From positions 1 through 64,000 of the forward strand of contig JBAKBP010000701.1 in the NCBI GenBank assembly GCA_037953745.1: a stretch of DNA of 64,000 nt, written 5' to 3'. Below are positions 21,390-32,337 of the stretch, piece after piece (position 1 is the first letter of the stretch; each line of letters begins with the position of its first letter). The position numbers were made by a program, and so were the translations under genes. This DNA comes from Lithodes maja (taxonomy: Eukaryota; Arthropoda; Malacostraca; Decapoda; Lithodidae). The notes under the pieces were generated by a model. The model was not told where the DNA came from. It made no database searches and was given only the letters and a program-made list of their open reading frames with translations.

Positions 21390-23036
21390 ATGGTACTGTA
21401 CACAATTAGGAAGCATGGTATCATCATCACATTCCCCAAACCCAACAAAGATCCCACGCTACCCTCCTCGCACCGCCCCATCACACTTCTTTGCTCCCCC
21501 TCCAAAGTCATGGAACGCCTAGTATTACAACTAATTACACCTGACCTACCCCTAGCTCCAACACATGGCTTTAGGCCACTGCACTCCACAAACACTCTTC
21601 TCACAGACCTTACACAAAGAGCTTTCGATGGCATCAACTCAGCTAGACCACCACACAGATCACTATTAGCCACACTCGACATTAGAAAAGCCTTCGATGC
21701 CATCCCCCGCCACAACCTAACAAACAAAATCTACAACACAAAAAGGTGGCTGGCCAACTTCCTAGCAGGCAGATGTGCACACGTATCTTTTGCCGGTCAG
21801 TCATCTAAAATCAGAAACTTTCCAAACGAAGTCCCACAAGGATCCGTCCTATCGCCCGCACTCTTCAATCTGTACATGCACGATATAACTACACCCAATA
21901 CGCCCCAAATAAACTTAGCCTCCTATGCAGATGACATAACACTCACATGCACACACCATGACCCAAAAAGAGCAACAGATCTCCTTCAACCCTATCTCAA
22001 CACACTACATGGCTGGTGCACTACAAACAGACTTAATCTAGCCCCAGCCAAATCCACCACAACCCTGCTCACAAGTTGGACAGAACACGAATACATCCCT
22101 CAACTCACCATAAACAACACACCCCTAACACATACACACACACACAAAATCCTAGGAGTAACATATGATACTCATATGACATTCAAACAGCACACCACAA
22201 ATATTAAAAAGAAACTGACACCCAGACTTAACGCCCTCAGGTCACTTGCTCACACAAAATTTGGACACAACAAAGAAACTACCACCACAGTATATAAACA
22301 ATACATAAGATCAGTGATGGAATACGCAAGCCCAACCTGGGCTTCTAACCTAGCTGAAACACATCATAAGACCTTACAGACTATTCAAAACAAAGCCCTG
22401 AAGATCATTACAGGCTGCACAGCTACTTCACCCACAGATCACCTACATCAAGAAACCAAAATCCTCAAAGTCAAAGACCATCTGGACATGAGAGGCACTC
22501 AATTCCTGGCAGCAGCCTCCACGAACCAAGACCACCCACTAAACTACATGGCAACACACCCACAGACACCAAGAAATATCAAAACAACACCCAGCACACG
22601 GTATCACACACAATTATTGTCCTCTCTCCCTCCCTGCCCACCCCGAACCAACTTCCAGAAGCATATCCATACTCATATCTCTCACCGATCCATCCACTCA
22701 CTCACAGACAACACGCAGCTGCATGCACGACCTCCCGAAATCCATCCTTCCGAATCCTCCCTTCCTCGCGAGGACAGAGTCCACCTGGCCAGGCTGAGAT
22801 GCGGACACCATCCAGCTCTCCTGAGCTATCAGAAGAGACTGGATGACTCCGTTGTCGACGCCTGCCCGGGATGTAACACAGCACCCCATACCATTAAACA
22901 CATCATAGAAGACTGCATTTCACACAACCACTTACGCCAACAACACAATCTACACTCAATGAGAGCTCTGTGGGAAAGCCCGATCATGGCCATGGCCTTT
23001 CTCAGGGACTCGGGGCTGTTCGGCCAGGCAGCTTAG
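21390..23036 (+). CDS. Jockey/I-group LINE reverse transcriptase, 5'-truncated
   Basis: 548 codons, the first few from target DNA. RT motifs: FPKPNKDP, HRPITLLCSPSKVMERL, HGFRPLHSTN, ATLDIRKAFDAIPR, EVPQGSVLSPALFNLYMHDI and the catalytic SYADDITLTC near residue 178. The thumb has the HKILGVTYD box. A C-terminal CxH...C-x2-C...H-x4-C arrangement (CGHH, DACPGC, HIIEDC) is a zinc-knuckle-like domain common in Jockey/I elements. No endonuclease is present because of the truncation, so this copy cannot move alone. The stop is followed directly by the (AAC)n tail. Confidence 0.9.
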   Translation: MVLYTIRKHGIIITFPKPNKDPTLPSSHRPITLLCSPSKVMERLVLQLITPDLPLAPTHGFRPLHSTNTLLTDLTQRAFDGINSARPPHRSLLATLDIRKAFDAIPRHNLTNKIYNTKRWLANFLAGRCAHVSFAGQSSKIRNFPNEVPQGSVLSPALFNLYMHDITTPNTPQINLASYADDITLTCTHHDPKRATDLLQPYLNTLHGWCTTNRLNLAPAKSTTTLLTSWTEHEYIPQLTINNTPLTHTHTHKILGVTYDTHMTFKQHTTNIKKKLTPRLNALRSLAHTKFGHNKETTTTVYKQYIRSVMEYASPTWASNLAETHHKTLQTIQNKALKIITGCTATSPTDHLHQETKILKVKDHLDMRGTQFLAAASTNQDHPLNYMATHPQTPRNIKTTPSTRYHTQLLSSLPPCPPRTNFQKHIHTHISHRSIHSLTDNTQLHARPPEIHPSESSLPREDRVHLARLRCGHHPALLSYQKRLDDSVVDACPGCNTAPHTIKHIIEDCISHNHLRQQHNLHSMRALWESPIMAMAFLRDSGLFGQAA

Positions 23037-23057
23037 GGAACAACAACAACAACAACA
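21412..23057 (+). mobile_element. Jockey/I-group LINE insertion with 12-bp target-site duplication
   Basis: The flanking sequence acacaattagga occurs at 21400-21411 and again at 23058-23069, just after an (AAC)n tail. The element is 5' truncated in the RT fingers and ends GGCAGCTTAG plus (AAC)n. The perfect duplication and uninterrupted ORF argue for a recent insertion. Confidence 0.85.
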
Positions 23058-23430
23058 ACACAATTAGGACAGTGGTTTTGGTAACACAGTAGTTTGATGA
23101 CCACTGTTTTTGGTTGAGGCAGCGCTGTGAACTATATGATAGCAAGCTGGGTATTATTTTAATTTTTTTTTATTTTATGTAGCCTATGTACAGTAGCTTA
23201 TATATATATTTATGTTACTGTAAGGTATATATGGACCCCAGATGGTCCCCTCTGTACTGTGTGAGTCTGAAATAAATTATTATTATTATTATTATATTAT
23301 TATATTACCTAAATACAGAGCCCTATGGGAGCTCTTTTGGGGATCTCAGAGACTCAGTGGTCTGGATAAACTTCTCACAAAAAAACATAAATAGGTCTAC
23401 GGAAACAAGAGCCAAGTTTTGTACAGTACG

Positions 23431-23558
23431 GTACACTCGGATACCATAGTCTCTAGCCCACCCCACTCTGGCACGAGGTGAGGCAGGACCCTTTCTGGAC
23501 GGTGGCCCACAGTGATAGTTACGGCTGGGGTTTGGGAGAGAGAGAATGAGAATAATGA

Positions 23559-23590
<32 letters not shown>

Positions 23591-24021
23591 GTTCTTAAAA
23601 CTAGCGCATGCTAAGCTAGCTAAGGATTTTTTTTTTTTTTTTTTTTTTTTTAAGGCCGATTAGGCGGATTTCCATTGGGGTCCTGTACTACTACCCCATC
23701 CCTTTGCTCATGAGGGATGGTAACGACTCAGTGCTTGTGAAAAATCTTTAATGCGCCGAGCGTGGGCGCGAACCCGGGCCTTCTGGGTGGAAGTCCGAGA
23801 CGCTAGTCACTACACCAAGCGAGCCGCACACACGAACACAGTGTGAAGCATTTGGGACAGGATTCGAAGTCTTCAAATGCTTCACACTGTGCTCGTTTGT
23901 GTGTTGCCTTCTCTCTCAAACCCCATCCCTCACCATCACTGTGGGCCGCCATCCAGAAAGGGTCCTGGCCTCACCTTTAACCAGAGTGGGATGGGCTAGA
24001 GACTATGGTATCCGAGTGTAC
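23431..24021. repeat. Long imperfect inverted repeat interrupted by a SINE
   Basis: Outer arms 23431-23545 and about 23909-24021 are inverted copies (for example gtacactcggataccatag against its complement at the right end). Inner arms 23827-23853 and 23875-23903 continue the pairing around a short loop. The left arm is split by about 280 bp containing an (AAT)n microsatellite and a tRNA-derived SINE. Without this insert the arms would form one nearly continuous hairpin of about 310 bp. Confidence 0.75.
23627..23826 (-). mobile_element. tRNA-derived SINE
   Basis: Read on the minus strand, the head has an A-box-like TTGGTGTAGTGAC and a B-box GGGTTCGCGCCC (complement of 23764-23775), followed by a roughly 110-bp body and an A tail (plus-strand T run 23627-23651). 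That layout is a tRNA-derived SINE. Part of the body (rggcgnatttccattggggtcct) recurs near 27955-27992, suggesting another fragment. No clear target-site duplication. Confidence 0.75.
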
Positions 24022-26469
24022 ATACAAAATATAAAAGAGACAAAAGACGAGAAATACGGGACGACCCTGGATCGACCGTCACCATTTTGCACTGTATAAT
24101 ATTATACACGACCACTATGATAGATATACCGTAGGCCTACCCAAACATAATGTAGGGCAATTGAACGGTACCGTTCAATATGAGTAAAAGAGCCTTATTT
24201 ACCATATTATTTTAGTCTAACCTAACAACCTTACCTTACCTAACCTATCCTACTCCTAGTACAGTACTGTAGTACTGTAGGCTACTGTATTATGGGTGGG
24301 GGCTGCCGCCCCCATACCCACGCTGGTTGGGTATTAAAACAATAAAAGATTGACGGGCGCCGAAAGAAGAGTTGATGAAGTCTACGGTGCTTACTCCACA
24401 ATCTTCAGCTTTGGCTGTCGATAACATGAAAGTACTAATAAAAATGTACTGACGTCTTGTAGGTGAACCTCTACTCGGATTAGCTACTGAACATCAGGGA
24501 GGAGACTCAAAAGTGTCCTGGATTGGCTGTACAAAAATAAATCTGAAAATGTTATAGGGGAGTGAAAATCAAATTGACAAAATAAGAAAAGTACAGTAGC
24601 ACTTATCTGCGCATCAGTAAGGTCCCCCGAGTTACTCAGTAAGGTAGGAGCGAAAAAAACAAAATTCCATAAGACAGGAATCCCGTAGGCTAATCGAGTT
24701 GTTATTCTGCAGAATACCCAACGTTTTTAATGAGGTTTTCGATAAGAATAAAGAAGCGCTTTTGGGCCGAAAATCGGGAGTTTACCGCGTCTTCCGGAAG
24801 TTCCGGTCGTCGGTTTGTTGACATGACGCTCGATGTTATTACGTTTGCTGTAGTTTTTTAGCCCCCTGCTGGCAATATATAGGCTATGATAATGCCAATA
24901 AGTCTAGGGGGGCCCTCAACACATACTGTATCCCGCGGCCTAAATATTAATTGAACCGCCAATATGGGAAATTAGTTAGATGCGCGAAGTTACCGAAGTA
25001 GCCTACTAACCTGGTCCCTGGAGCAAAATGTGGCAAGAGTTGTGTTATCGGGCGTATCCCCTAGGGGCCTAGGCTACCTTTGACCGGGTAGGGCTATCCT
25101 ATATCCTAATGTTTACTATAGGCCTACCCCTTTGAAAAGACATTAGCCCAACCTAACAACCTTACCTAACCTATCCTAGTATTACGGGTGGGGGCTGCTG
25201 CCCCCACACCCCCGCCGTTTGACATCAACTCACGTGTTTACACGACTTACGCCCGGTAACAACTCATTCCCAAAATATAAACAAACGATCGACGTTAGCC
25301 TACTCCCGTGAACGCAACTTTTCCACCGAGATATCTTTAGCCTAGGCCTATAGGCCTATTTTGTCTAATAGGCTAGGCTACTATTAGGCCTAGCCTAATA
25401 ATAAAGTGTCCCCATTGTTTTTTTGTTTTTTTAATTTTAATGTTTCGTACACAAGAAAAGGGATAATCTGCCTTATTAGAAACAATTTATTAGGGAAAAT
25501 AGGGACCAATACTCTCTCCATATTTTTCTCATTATAGGCCTAGTCCGCATGGAGGAATTTCGTTATAGCCTAGACACTTGAAAAAACCCGATTTCACAGA
25601 AAAATACACCAAAAATCTGTCAAAGATGTCAAATAGCGGGGGTGTCACGGTGTGGGGGCAGCAGCCCCCATCCATAATACTAGGATAGGTTAGGTAAGGT
25701 TGTTAGGTTAGGCTAATGTCCTTTCAAAGGGTTATAGGCTAGTAAACACTAGGATAGCCTATACCTGGTCAGAGGTAAGAAGAAGAGTCCTGCTGTAGTC
25801 TCCTTGGATGTTACCGAAAAGGGTTAAGTTTGTGTTGGATGTGTGGAAACCGAAAAATATTTAGCCTATGTAGACCTATCAAATCCTTGGTGGTACCTGT
25901 CAAATGCGCGCCCCTAGGCTATAGGCCTAGGCCTTAGGCTTAGTCTAGTAAAATCGCACCGTTTCCACTAGCCTAGGCTAATTTGATGGATTGAATAGGA
26001 TGAGACATAGGTTGACTTTAATTACTTCTTCTTCTTCTTATTGTTTAAATGTGCAGTTTGCTTGGAGGGTTGTGGTGTCTCCAGATTACTGCACAGGCGT
26101 TTTAGGAGGGGTGAAAAGAACAATTGTTAGTATAATAGGGGTTAGGAGAGATAGTAAGGTTGATTTTATACTACTGTACTGTATATGGGGGGTAAGTTTG
26201 TCGTTGTCTTTTGAGGTCAGGGTGATTTAAGTCTAGGTGAGGGTGAGGTCACAGATGATGATGATCAGTTGTAGTACAGTACAGTACTGCTCTATGTGTT
26301 ACGTGTACTGTGTGATTCAAGTCAAGGTGAGGGTGAGGTCAGAGATGATGATGATGATGATCAGTGGTGGTATAGTACAGATTCAGTTGGATGGTAATTT
26401 TATATGCTTGTGATTTTGTTTGTTGTTCTGATGTAGGTTCCTAGGGCTGATGCGATGACATGTTTACTG
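24022..26469. other. Gene-free stretch with dispersed CCTAACCTAACAACC / GCCCCCAC repeats
   Basis: No gene found. A block containing 'taacctaacaaccttacc', 'taacctatccta' and a 'gtgggggctgc-gcccccac' hairpin occurs at about 24215-24335 and 25143-25215, inverted at 25640-25735, and again at 31850-31922. CTAGGC-rich low-complexity DNA is frequent (25340-25400, 25910-25980). The 79-codon frame at 25991-26230 has no support. Confidence 0.6.
26226..26390. repeat. Two-copy tandem repeat, about 105-bp period
   Basis: Units at about 26226-26316 and 26317-26390 share 'aggtgagggtgaggtca', a (GAT)n block and 'gatcagt', with small indels including an extra TACAG in the first unit. Non-coding. Confidence 0.6.
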
Positions 26470-26524
26470 TGCTGTGGTAGGTCTCCTCCACCTAGGATAT
26501 GCTTGATGTTGAATGTTCCTCCTT

Positions 26525-26621
26525 GTTGGGTTATCCTTAGTTGGAATTATGCAAGGCTGGTACATGTCATATTTGTAACAAACTATGTGGTACCAACTCT
26601 GTAAATTGCTAACTGAATAAA

Positions 26622-26667
<46 letters not shown>

Positions 26668-26668
26668 G
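26525..26668 (+). repeat. Retroelement 3' end with (ATT)n tail, copy 1
   Basis: A roughly 100-bp block (ggttatccttagttggaatt to ctgaataaatattatt) ends in (ATT)n. The same block, inverted, lies at 27841-27952 with its own (AAT)n. An identical end next to the same trinucleotide tail in two places marks the 3' terminus of a LINE or SINE. No coding sequence is attached. Confidence 0.65.
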
Positions 26669-27345
26669 GGTTACTACACTTCTGAGGTGGGTGCGGGCAC
26701 CGTAATGTCTGTGGCAGTGGAGTAGATAATGCTCCACTGTCTCAGGTGTGAGGCAGTACGGGCAATTTTCATTTGCTTGCAGTCCCATCCTGTACATATG
26801 CCCTCCCAGTCTGGTGTGTACTGTTCTGAGGCGGAGAGCCGCGGTGTTTAAGGCTTTGTTCTTGTAGATGGAGTGTTTCCACACTGACCACTCTGACTTT
26901 ATGTTACTGCCAGCTATGGTTATTTTCCACTCTTCCTTGAAGTCTTGGAGGACGTCTTCTCTGAGGATGTTTGTCCGGTCGGTTGTGGTGTAGGGTATGA
27001 CTGTTGTTAGGTGGAAGGAGTGCATCCCTTTGGCTAGTCCATCCACTATTTCATTATGGAGGATGTCAATGTGGCTGGGTACCCATTGGAGGGATATTGT
27101 ATATCCTTGAGAGTGGAGGGTGGTGAGGAGTTGGATCATAGGGTATACTATTTCCTTGTTTGTCTTGGTGTTATAGTTGATGGCTTGTATGGCACTTTTG
27201 GAGTCACAGCAAATGGTGTAGGCACTTACTGGGAGGGTGTTGATGATCTTTAATTACTATATTGAGGAGGTCGTTGTTGTTGTTCTTCACCGTTGATGCA
27301 CACTGCAGTGTCAGTGTAAGTGTTGCCACTTCAATCTCGACCACT
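26663..27345 (-). pseudogene. I-group LINE RNase H and zinc-finger remnant
   Basis: The minus strand reads CDSKSAIQAINYNTKTNKEI, then SLQWVPSHIDILHNEIVDGLAKG (kept here only as landmarks WVPSH and the final catalytic Asp region), a typical RNase H fold end. A CPYC...H-x4-CH zinc motif follows (ENCPYCLTPETVEHYLLHC). The N-terminal part of RNase H is frameshifted near 27204-27300, and RT is absent. The 3' end meets the (ATT)n tract at 26623-26668, shared with a plus-strand element end. The RNase H places it in the I group of LINEs. Confidence 0.75.
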
Positions 27346-27729
27346 TCCCACATAGGTGTGAGATTTTTCCCACAAAATTTCCACAAAAATATATATAATC
27401 CCACAGACTTTTTACATTAATAGTGCTAAAATCGGTAAAATTCTAGTTTCACGTACACAGCGACAAAAGGGAGGCGCCGTTGTAAAGGCATAGCTTCCCG
27501 ACCAACTATGAAGATAATAAGGAAATAAGATAATAAGGAAACGGCGCTACAACAACCTTACGTTGAGGAGGAAAACCAAGTGATAGGAAATCTACTGTTC
27601 AAAGAAGAAAACCAGGAACGAGTGAAGAAGATGTTATATGGTATGTGGAGAACAAGAACCAAGAAAATGAAGGAGCTGGAATAAGAAGAAATAGATTATA
27701 ATGCAACATATAGAAAAAAAAAAAAAAAT

Positions 27730-27822
27730 ACAATATAATGTAACAGAGCACGTCACAAAAGGAAAATTACAAGAACCTCTCAGGGAAGTGCCGTTGTTAA
27801 GGCATTACTTCCCGAACAACAT
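27730..27822. repeat. Dispersed 95-bp repeat also inside the pogo-like element
   Basis: The sequence 'acaatataatgtaacagagc' through 'ggcattacttcccgaac' also occurs at about 15013-15115, within the fold-back element. A related piece is at 27470-27505 in the same region. Function unknown; it may be the remains of another copy of that element. Confidence 0.65.
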
Positions 27823-27840
27823 CTGATCTGATCTGATCTA

Positions 27841-27952
27841 ATAATAATAATAATAATATTTATTCAGTTAGCAATTTACAGAGTTGGTACCACATAGTTT
27901 GTTACAAATATGACATGTACCAGCCTTGCATAATTCCAACTAAGGATAGCCC
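27841..27952 (-). repeat. Retroelement 3' end with (ATT)n tail, copy 2
   Basis: Inverted copy of 26525-26640, starting with the (AAT)n tail and ending near 27952, where a SINE-body-like motif (ggccgttaggcgtatttcca) follows. The two copies could pair over about 110 bp. Confidence 0.65.
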
Positions 27953-28456
27953 AATAAGGCCGTTAGGCGTATTTCCATTGGGGTCCTTGTGGGATTAGGT
28001 TAGCTGGGGAAAAATGGGGAGGATAAAGAAATGGATACTTTAGAAAAAGTATTTCTAGGGGGTTATTTTAAGATACCTTACATCCTATAGTAAATATCAG
28101 TAATCCGTAATCAGTAATCATTTCTGAAATAACAGAAAAACATATTCACCACCACAGCCAACATACCAAGACCTATAGCTGCTCACCACCACCACCACCA
28201 CCACCTCTACCAATAACAGAGAAACAGTTACCCAAGCATTCACCACCACAAGTCGTTTTCTCTCTCTACCACACCTCTCCCGCATCAGAGAAAACGTCGA
28301 CTCAAAGACTCAAGGATAACAATTATATACCTGTGCAGGGCAGAAGATAACATGTGATCAGTTCTCGCCGATATTACACTTCTCCTGCAACACCCCAAAC
28401 CTACAAACTTGCAACCACTGTCCACTCCATCTACCTCCAGCCTGTAAAACACATAA

Positions 28457-30991
28457 CAGCCCCAGACCAAATCAGAAGACAATATCATATTATATCACCT
28501 CACCCCAGAGTTAAAAAGGACACAACCGCCCCCAGACAACACGAGTTACTACCATCGAGATGACACGCCCTCTAACACCAGGGAACAACTTATCCATCAA
28601 CATAACCAATTCCAAAGTCCAACAGAAGAAGAAAAGCGAAGAAGACAAATTAACAGGAAGGCTGGGGCTCAAGCTGAAACTGTAACTCCGCCAACAAAAC
28701 CAACAAACCCATTCTCAAATTTGAACTTCTTCAGTGAAGCAATTGACTGGGTAAATCTCCAAACTTCCCTCTCCCAGACAAATTGGGACCTGATCCTCCA
28801 TGACAAGGATCCAAATGCCATGCTTGACACCATCCTCAGCACCCTACTGAAGTTGTGCCAGCATCACATTCCCCAAAGGAGGAAACCTTCCAACGCTCGG
28901 CACCTCAAAATCCCGAGGGACCGAAAAATCCTAATGCAGAAAAGATCATCACTCAACAAACAGCTCAATAACACCCAAAACAAAACGAGGAAGCTTGCAC
29001 TATCTACCAAGATTGCAAGCATAGAAACTCAAATTAAAGCATCCCATGAGCGTCAAAAGCAAAGAGAGGAAGATCGTGCAGTACTGAACATCAAGCGGAA
29101 CCCCAAATTCTTTTACAGTTACTGCAGGCGCTTCTCAAAAATTAAGACGCAAGTGGGGCCATTAAGAACAGAAGATGGTGAAGCTGTAAACGACCCCAAA
29201 GATGTATGTCGGATCCTGCGAACACAGTACGAGAATGTCTTCAGCACACCACGGCCAGCAACTGCAATCCAGGACCCCAAAGCTTTCTTCACGGAAGACA
29301 CTCCACAACCGACTCGACTAAGTGATATTGAACTGACTGAGGCAGACCTACGAAAAGCCATCAAAGAACTGAGAACGAATGCAGCTGCTGGTCCTGACGG
29401 AGTACCAGCCATACTGCTGATTAAATGCTGTGATGCCCTGATTCCTCCTATCTGCAAGCTTTGGAGACACTCAATGGACACAGGCACAATTCCATCCTCA
29501 CTAAAACAGGCCATCATTACTCCAGTCTACAAGGGTGGTGAAAAGAGCCTGGCGAAGAACTATCGACCGGTAGCTCTAACATCCCACCTCATCAAGATAT
29601 TTGAAAAAGTCCTGAGGAACAAGCTTGTCAACTTCCTGGAAAAAAATGGCCTTATGAACTCCAGCCAGCATGGCTTCCGGAAAGGCAGATCATGCCTTTC
29701 GAAGCTCCTGGCACATCATGACTGGCTACTCCATAGGCTTGCAGAAGGAGAAAATGTGGATGTCGTGTTTCTAGACTTTGCTAAAGCATTCGACAAGGTG
29801 GATCACGGCATCCTCCTTCACAAGATTAAGAAACTCGGCATCCAAGGCAAAATAGGTGTGTGGCTGCACAGTTTCCTCTCCGCAAGAACGCAGACTGTTG
29901 CTGTTAAGGGCCACACATCTGAAAAGTCCCACGTCATTAGTGGAGTACCCCAGGGATCAGTATTAGGACCTCTGCTCTTCCTTATACTGATAGGGGACAT
30001 TGATGATGGAGTTGGTCAATCGGTTATCTCTTCCTTTGCTGACGATACGAACATAAGTCGTGTCGTCAGAAATGAAGAGGATATTCATAATCTCCAGGAT
30101 GACCTCGACAAAATCTACAAATGGGCAGACGAAAACAACATGACCTTCAACGAAGAAAAGTTTGAAGCGTTACGATGTGGCCCGAAACAAACCCTCAAGG
30201 ACACCACCAAACTACTCACTGCAGGCGGCCACGACATCACCCCCAAGCCACATGTGAGATGCCTAGGTGTGCAATTGTCCGACGATGCCACATTTCAACA
30301 CCACATTTCTGCAGCTGTCAAGAAAGCCAAGGGAATGGCCGGATGGATCCTACGGACGTTCAACTCCAGGGAACAAGAAACAATGCTAACTCTCTGGAGG
30401 TCTATGGTACAACCCTTCCTTGACTACTGTAGTCAACTATGGTCGCCACACAAAAAGGGGTACATACGAGATCTTGAGTCCGTCCAGAGGTCCTTCACTA
30501 GAAACATTCGGGGGATGAAGGACCTTAGCTACTGGGACCGGCTCAAGAAGCTAGGGCTGTACTCTCAGCAGAGAAGGCGAGACAGGTACTGCGCAATCTA
30601 TGTGTGGAAAATCCTGGAGAAGCTGGTTCCAGATCCAACTGGTAATGAACTCCAGGAAAAACAAAATGGTCGGACTGGAAGGAAGTGTGAGAGGAGATCC
30701 CTCCCAACACAGGCACCAGAACGAGTGAGATCCCTCCTCGCGTCCAGCCTAGGCCACAATGGACCAAAAAATTTCAACTCGCTGCCCAAGGAAGTGCGAG
30801 ACATAGTAGGTTGCCCGGTAGACAGGTTCAAAGGGTTATTAGACAAGTTTCTAAAGACCCTCCCAGATGAACCACCAGTGTCTGGATACACTGCTAACTG
30901 CCGGGCGGCCTCAAACTCTATACCGGACCAGACGGACCTCCTTCGAAGGGACGCACGGGACGGACGCAGCGGTGGCGGACCACGACTGTGA
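28457..30991 (+). CDS. CR1/Jockey-group LINE ORF2, reverse transcriptase portion
   Basis: The frame is open from just after a stop at 28454-28456 to the stop at 30991, about 844 codons; a conventional start is not evident. A linker with coiled-coil-like KQREEDRAVL comes first, then RT: AAAGPDGVPAILL, NYRPVALTSHLIKIFEKVLR, QHGFRKGRSC, FLDFAKAFDKVDH, GVPQGSVLGPLLF, SFADDTNIS near 30030-30060 with both catalytic Asp, and the MTFNEEKFE and HVRCLGVQLS thumb boxes. The C-terminal domain has NIRGMKDLSYWDRLKKLGLY. No endonuclease is visible upstream, so it is 5' truncated. The RT itself shows no stop or frameshift. The element at 8305-9794 is a decayed relative. Confidence 0.9.
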   Translation, partial: QPQTKSEDNIILYHLTPELKRTQPPPDNTSYYHRDDTPSNTREQLIHQHNQFQSPTEEEKRRRQINRKAGAQAETVTPPTKPTNPFSNLNFFSEAIDWVNLQTSLSQTNWDLILHDKDPNAMLDTILSTLLKLCQHHIPQRRKPSNARHLKIPRDRKILMQKRSSLNKQLNNTQNKTRKLALSTKIASIETQIKASHERQKQREEDRAVLNIKRNPKFFYSYCRRFSKIKTQVGPLRTEDGEAVNDPKDVCRILRTQYENVFSTPRPATAIQDPKAFFTEDTPQPTRLSDIELTEADLRKAIKELRTNAAAGPDGVPAILLIKCCDALIPPICKLWRHSMDTGTIPSSLKQAIITPVYKGGEKSLAKNYRPVALTSHLIKIFEKVLRNKLVNFLEKNGLMNSSQHGFRKGRSCLSKLLAHHDWLLHRLAEGENVDVVFLDFAKAFDKVDHGILLHKIKKLGIQGKIGVWLHSFLSARTQTVAVKGHTSEKSHVISGVPQGSVLGPLLFLILIGDIDDGVGQSVISSFADDTNISRVVRNEEDIHNLQDDLDKIYKWADENNMTFNEEKFEALRCGPKQTLKDTTKLLTAGGHDITPKPHVRCLGVQLSDDATFQHHISAAVKKAKGMAGWILRTFNSREQETMLTLWRSMVQPFLDYCSQLWSPHKKGYIRDLESVQRSFTRNIRGMKDLSYWDRLKKLGLYSQQRRRDRYCAIYVWKILEKLVPDPTGNELQEKQNGRTGRKCERRSLPTQAPERVRSLLASSLGHNGPKNFNSLPKEVRDIVGCPVDRFKGLLDKFLKTLPDEPPVSGYTANCRAASNSIPDQTDLLRRDARDGRSGGGPRL

Positions 30992-31234
30992 GGACGGGAC
31001 CTCTAGACGACTTCAAGTAAGATTCAAGTAAGATAACCAAAACCTAACCTAGTATATTAGTGGACTATTTATGAATGTAAAATTTTAAAATATATTGTAA
31101 CATTATCAAATTATTGAGATATAGGCTAGCCTATGTAGCCTACAGGACAGGTCCTCCCGCTACACAGGATTATACCCTCGGACGTATCGCCCGCCTAACG
31201 CCTTGTCTACACAGTTACACTAGGCTACTTGCAT

Positions 31235-31480
31235 GCTCGCGATCACGTTCCTGCTGAATCCCGTCTATTTTGACTGCCTTCAAGCCTTGCCTCCCCTCTC
31301 TCTTGGTAGGTCTTTAACTCCTTATACTTGTTGCATAGTTCATCTACCGGTACTGTACTGATCTTGTCCTTCTTCCCCTTTCCCTTGTACATCGACCCCA
31401 TTCCTCTTTCCATCCTCCTCCTGTCCCCACCTCGCATAATATCTCTCCCTCTCTCTCTAGACTCTCTCTCTCGTAGCATA
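31235..31480 (-). pseudogene. Highly charged short frame, possible LINE ORF1 scrap
   Basis: The minus strand has an 80-codon frame rich in Arg, Glu and Lys with no hydrophobic core. It is composed much like the charged tail of the CR1-like ORF2 N-terminus at 46254. It abuts the start of an endonuclease fragment on the other strand. I do not recognise it as a host gene. Confidence 0.3.
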
Positions 31481-31684
31481 CGCAATACTTTTTCAGATTT
31501 AGGGGAACTAGTGTTTACAGAAAATTATGATGTGATTGTCATAACAGAATCTTGGCTCAATACAGAAGATAAGAGACTTTTTTTAGCAGAGTATTCACTT
31601 CCCGGTTATGTAATGTTTGAGAACAGCCGAATAAATAAAAATGGAGGTGACGTTTTATTTTATATCAAAGAAAGTGGACATTTT
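31480..31684 (+). pseudogene. Nested CR1-like LINE, segment 1: endonuclease N-terminus
   Basis: Reads RNTFSDLGELVFTENYDVIV, then ITESWLN, PGYVMFENSR and NGGDVLFYIKES, the N-terminal half of an APE-type endonuclease (the E in TESWL is catalytic). Coding stops at about 31676 where inserted DNA begins. The protein resumes at 36053 with KPQIVNVDTS. This is the first of six pieces of a single LINE. Confidence 0.8.
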
Positions 31685-32337
31685 TTATTTTAATACCACA
31701 AATTTTCCGAGTGTTTTTTATAAACAAAATTGTTCATTTGCATCAATATATAGAGTTTGTAATTAATTAGAAATGTCGGGAAAACCTATTTTCCCCATAA
31801 GGCCTATCGATCGATGTTGTTCCCCGATAGTGATTTGAAAAGACATTAGCCTAACCTAACAACCTTACCTAACCTAACCTAGTATTATGGGTGGGGGCTG
31901 CCGCCCCCACACCCCCGCTGGTTGAGTACTAATCCCTTAGTAAATAAAAAAAAAAAAAAATGGCTGTCGATTATACGAAGGTGAAAGAAAAGTTGATGAA
32001 GTCTACGGTGTTTACTCTGCAATCTTCAGCTTTGATTGTACATTGATAACGGGAAAGTACCGTATTGACAACCTTGTTACGAAACTTAAATTTTAGTAGC
32101 ATACTTTTATATTAGGTTTTTCCGAGGGTTTAACACATTTTCATATGATCTTTAGAGCTGTCGATAACTGGAAGTACCGTATTGACAACCTTGTTACGAA
32201 AATAAATGTTAGTACAGTACCATACTTTTTTATTAGGTTTTGCCGAGGGTTAAAACAAATTTTCTTATGATCTTTAGAGCATATAGATTCAATATTTATC
32301 TTCAAATATATCAATAAAATTTGTGGTATTAAAATAA
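31685..32337. mobile_element. 653-bp element with 20-bp terminal inverted repeats
   Basis: The ends are TTATTTTAATACCACAAATT and its complement at 32318-32337. It contains a copy of the CCTAACCTAACAACC/GCCCCCAC dispersed block and a two-copy tandem repeat (about 32045-32150 and 32158-32281). No transposase. Flanks show a possible ACATT/CATT duplication, but two extra T on the left make the target-site length uncertain. The short minus-strand frame crossing its right end is not a gene. Confidence 0.65.

Noticed and set aside
25991..26230. 79-codon frame in the gene-free stretch
   Set aside because: No family resemblance; crosses simple-repeat DNA.
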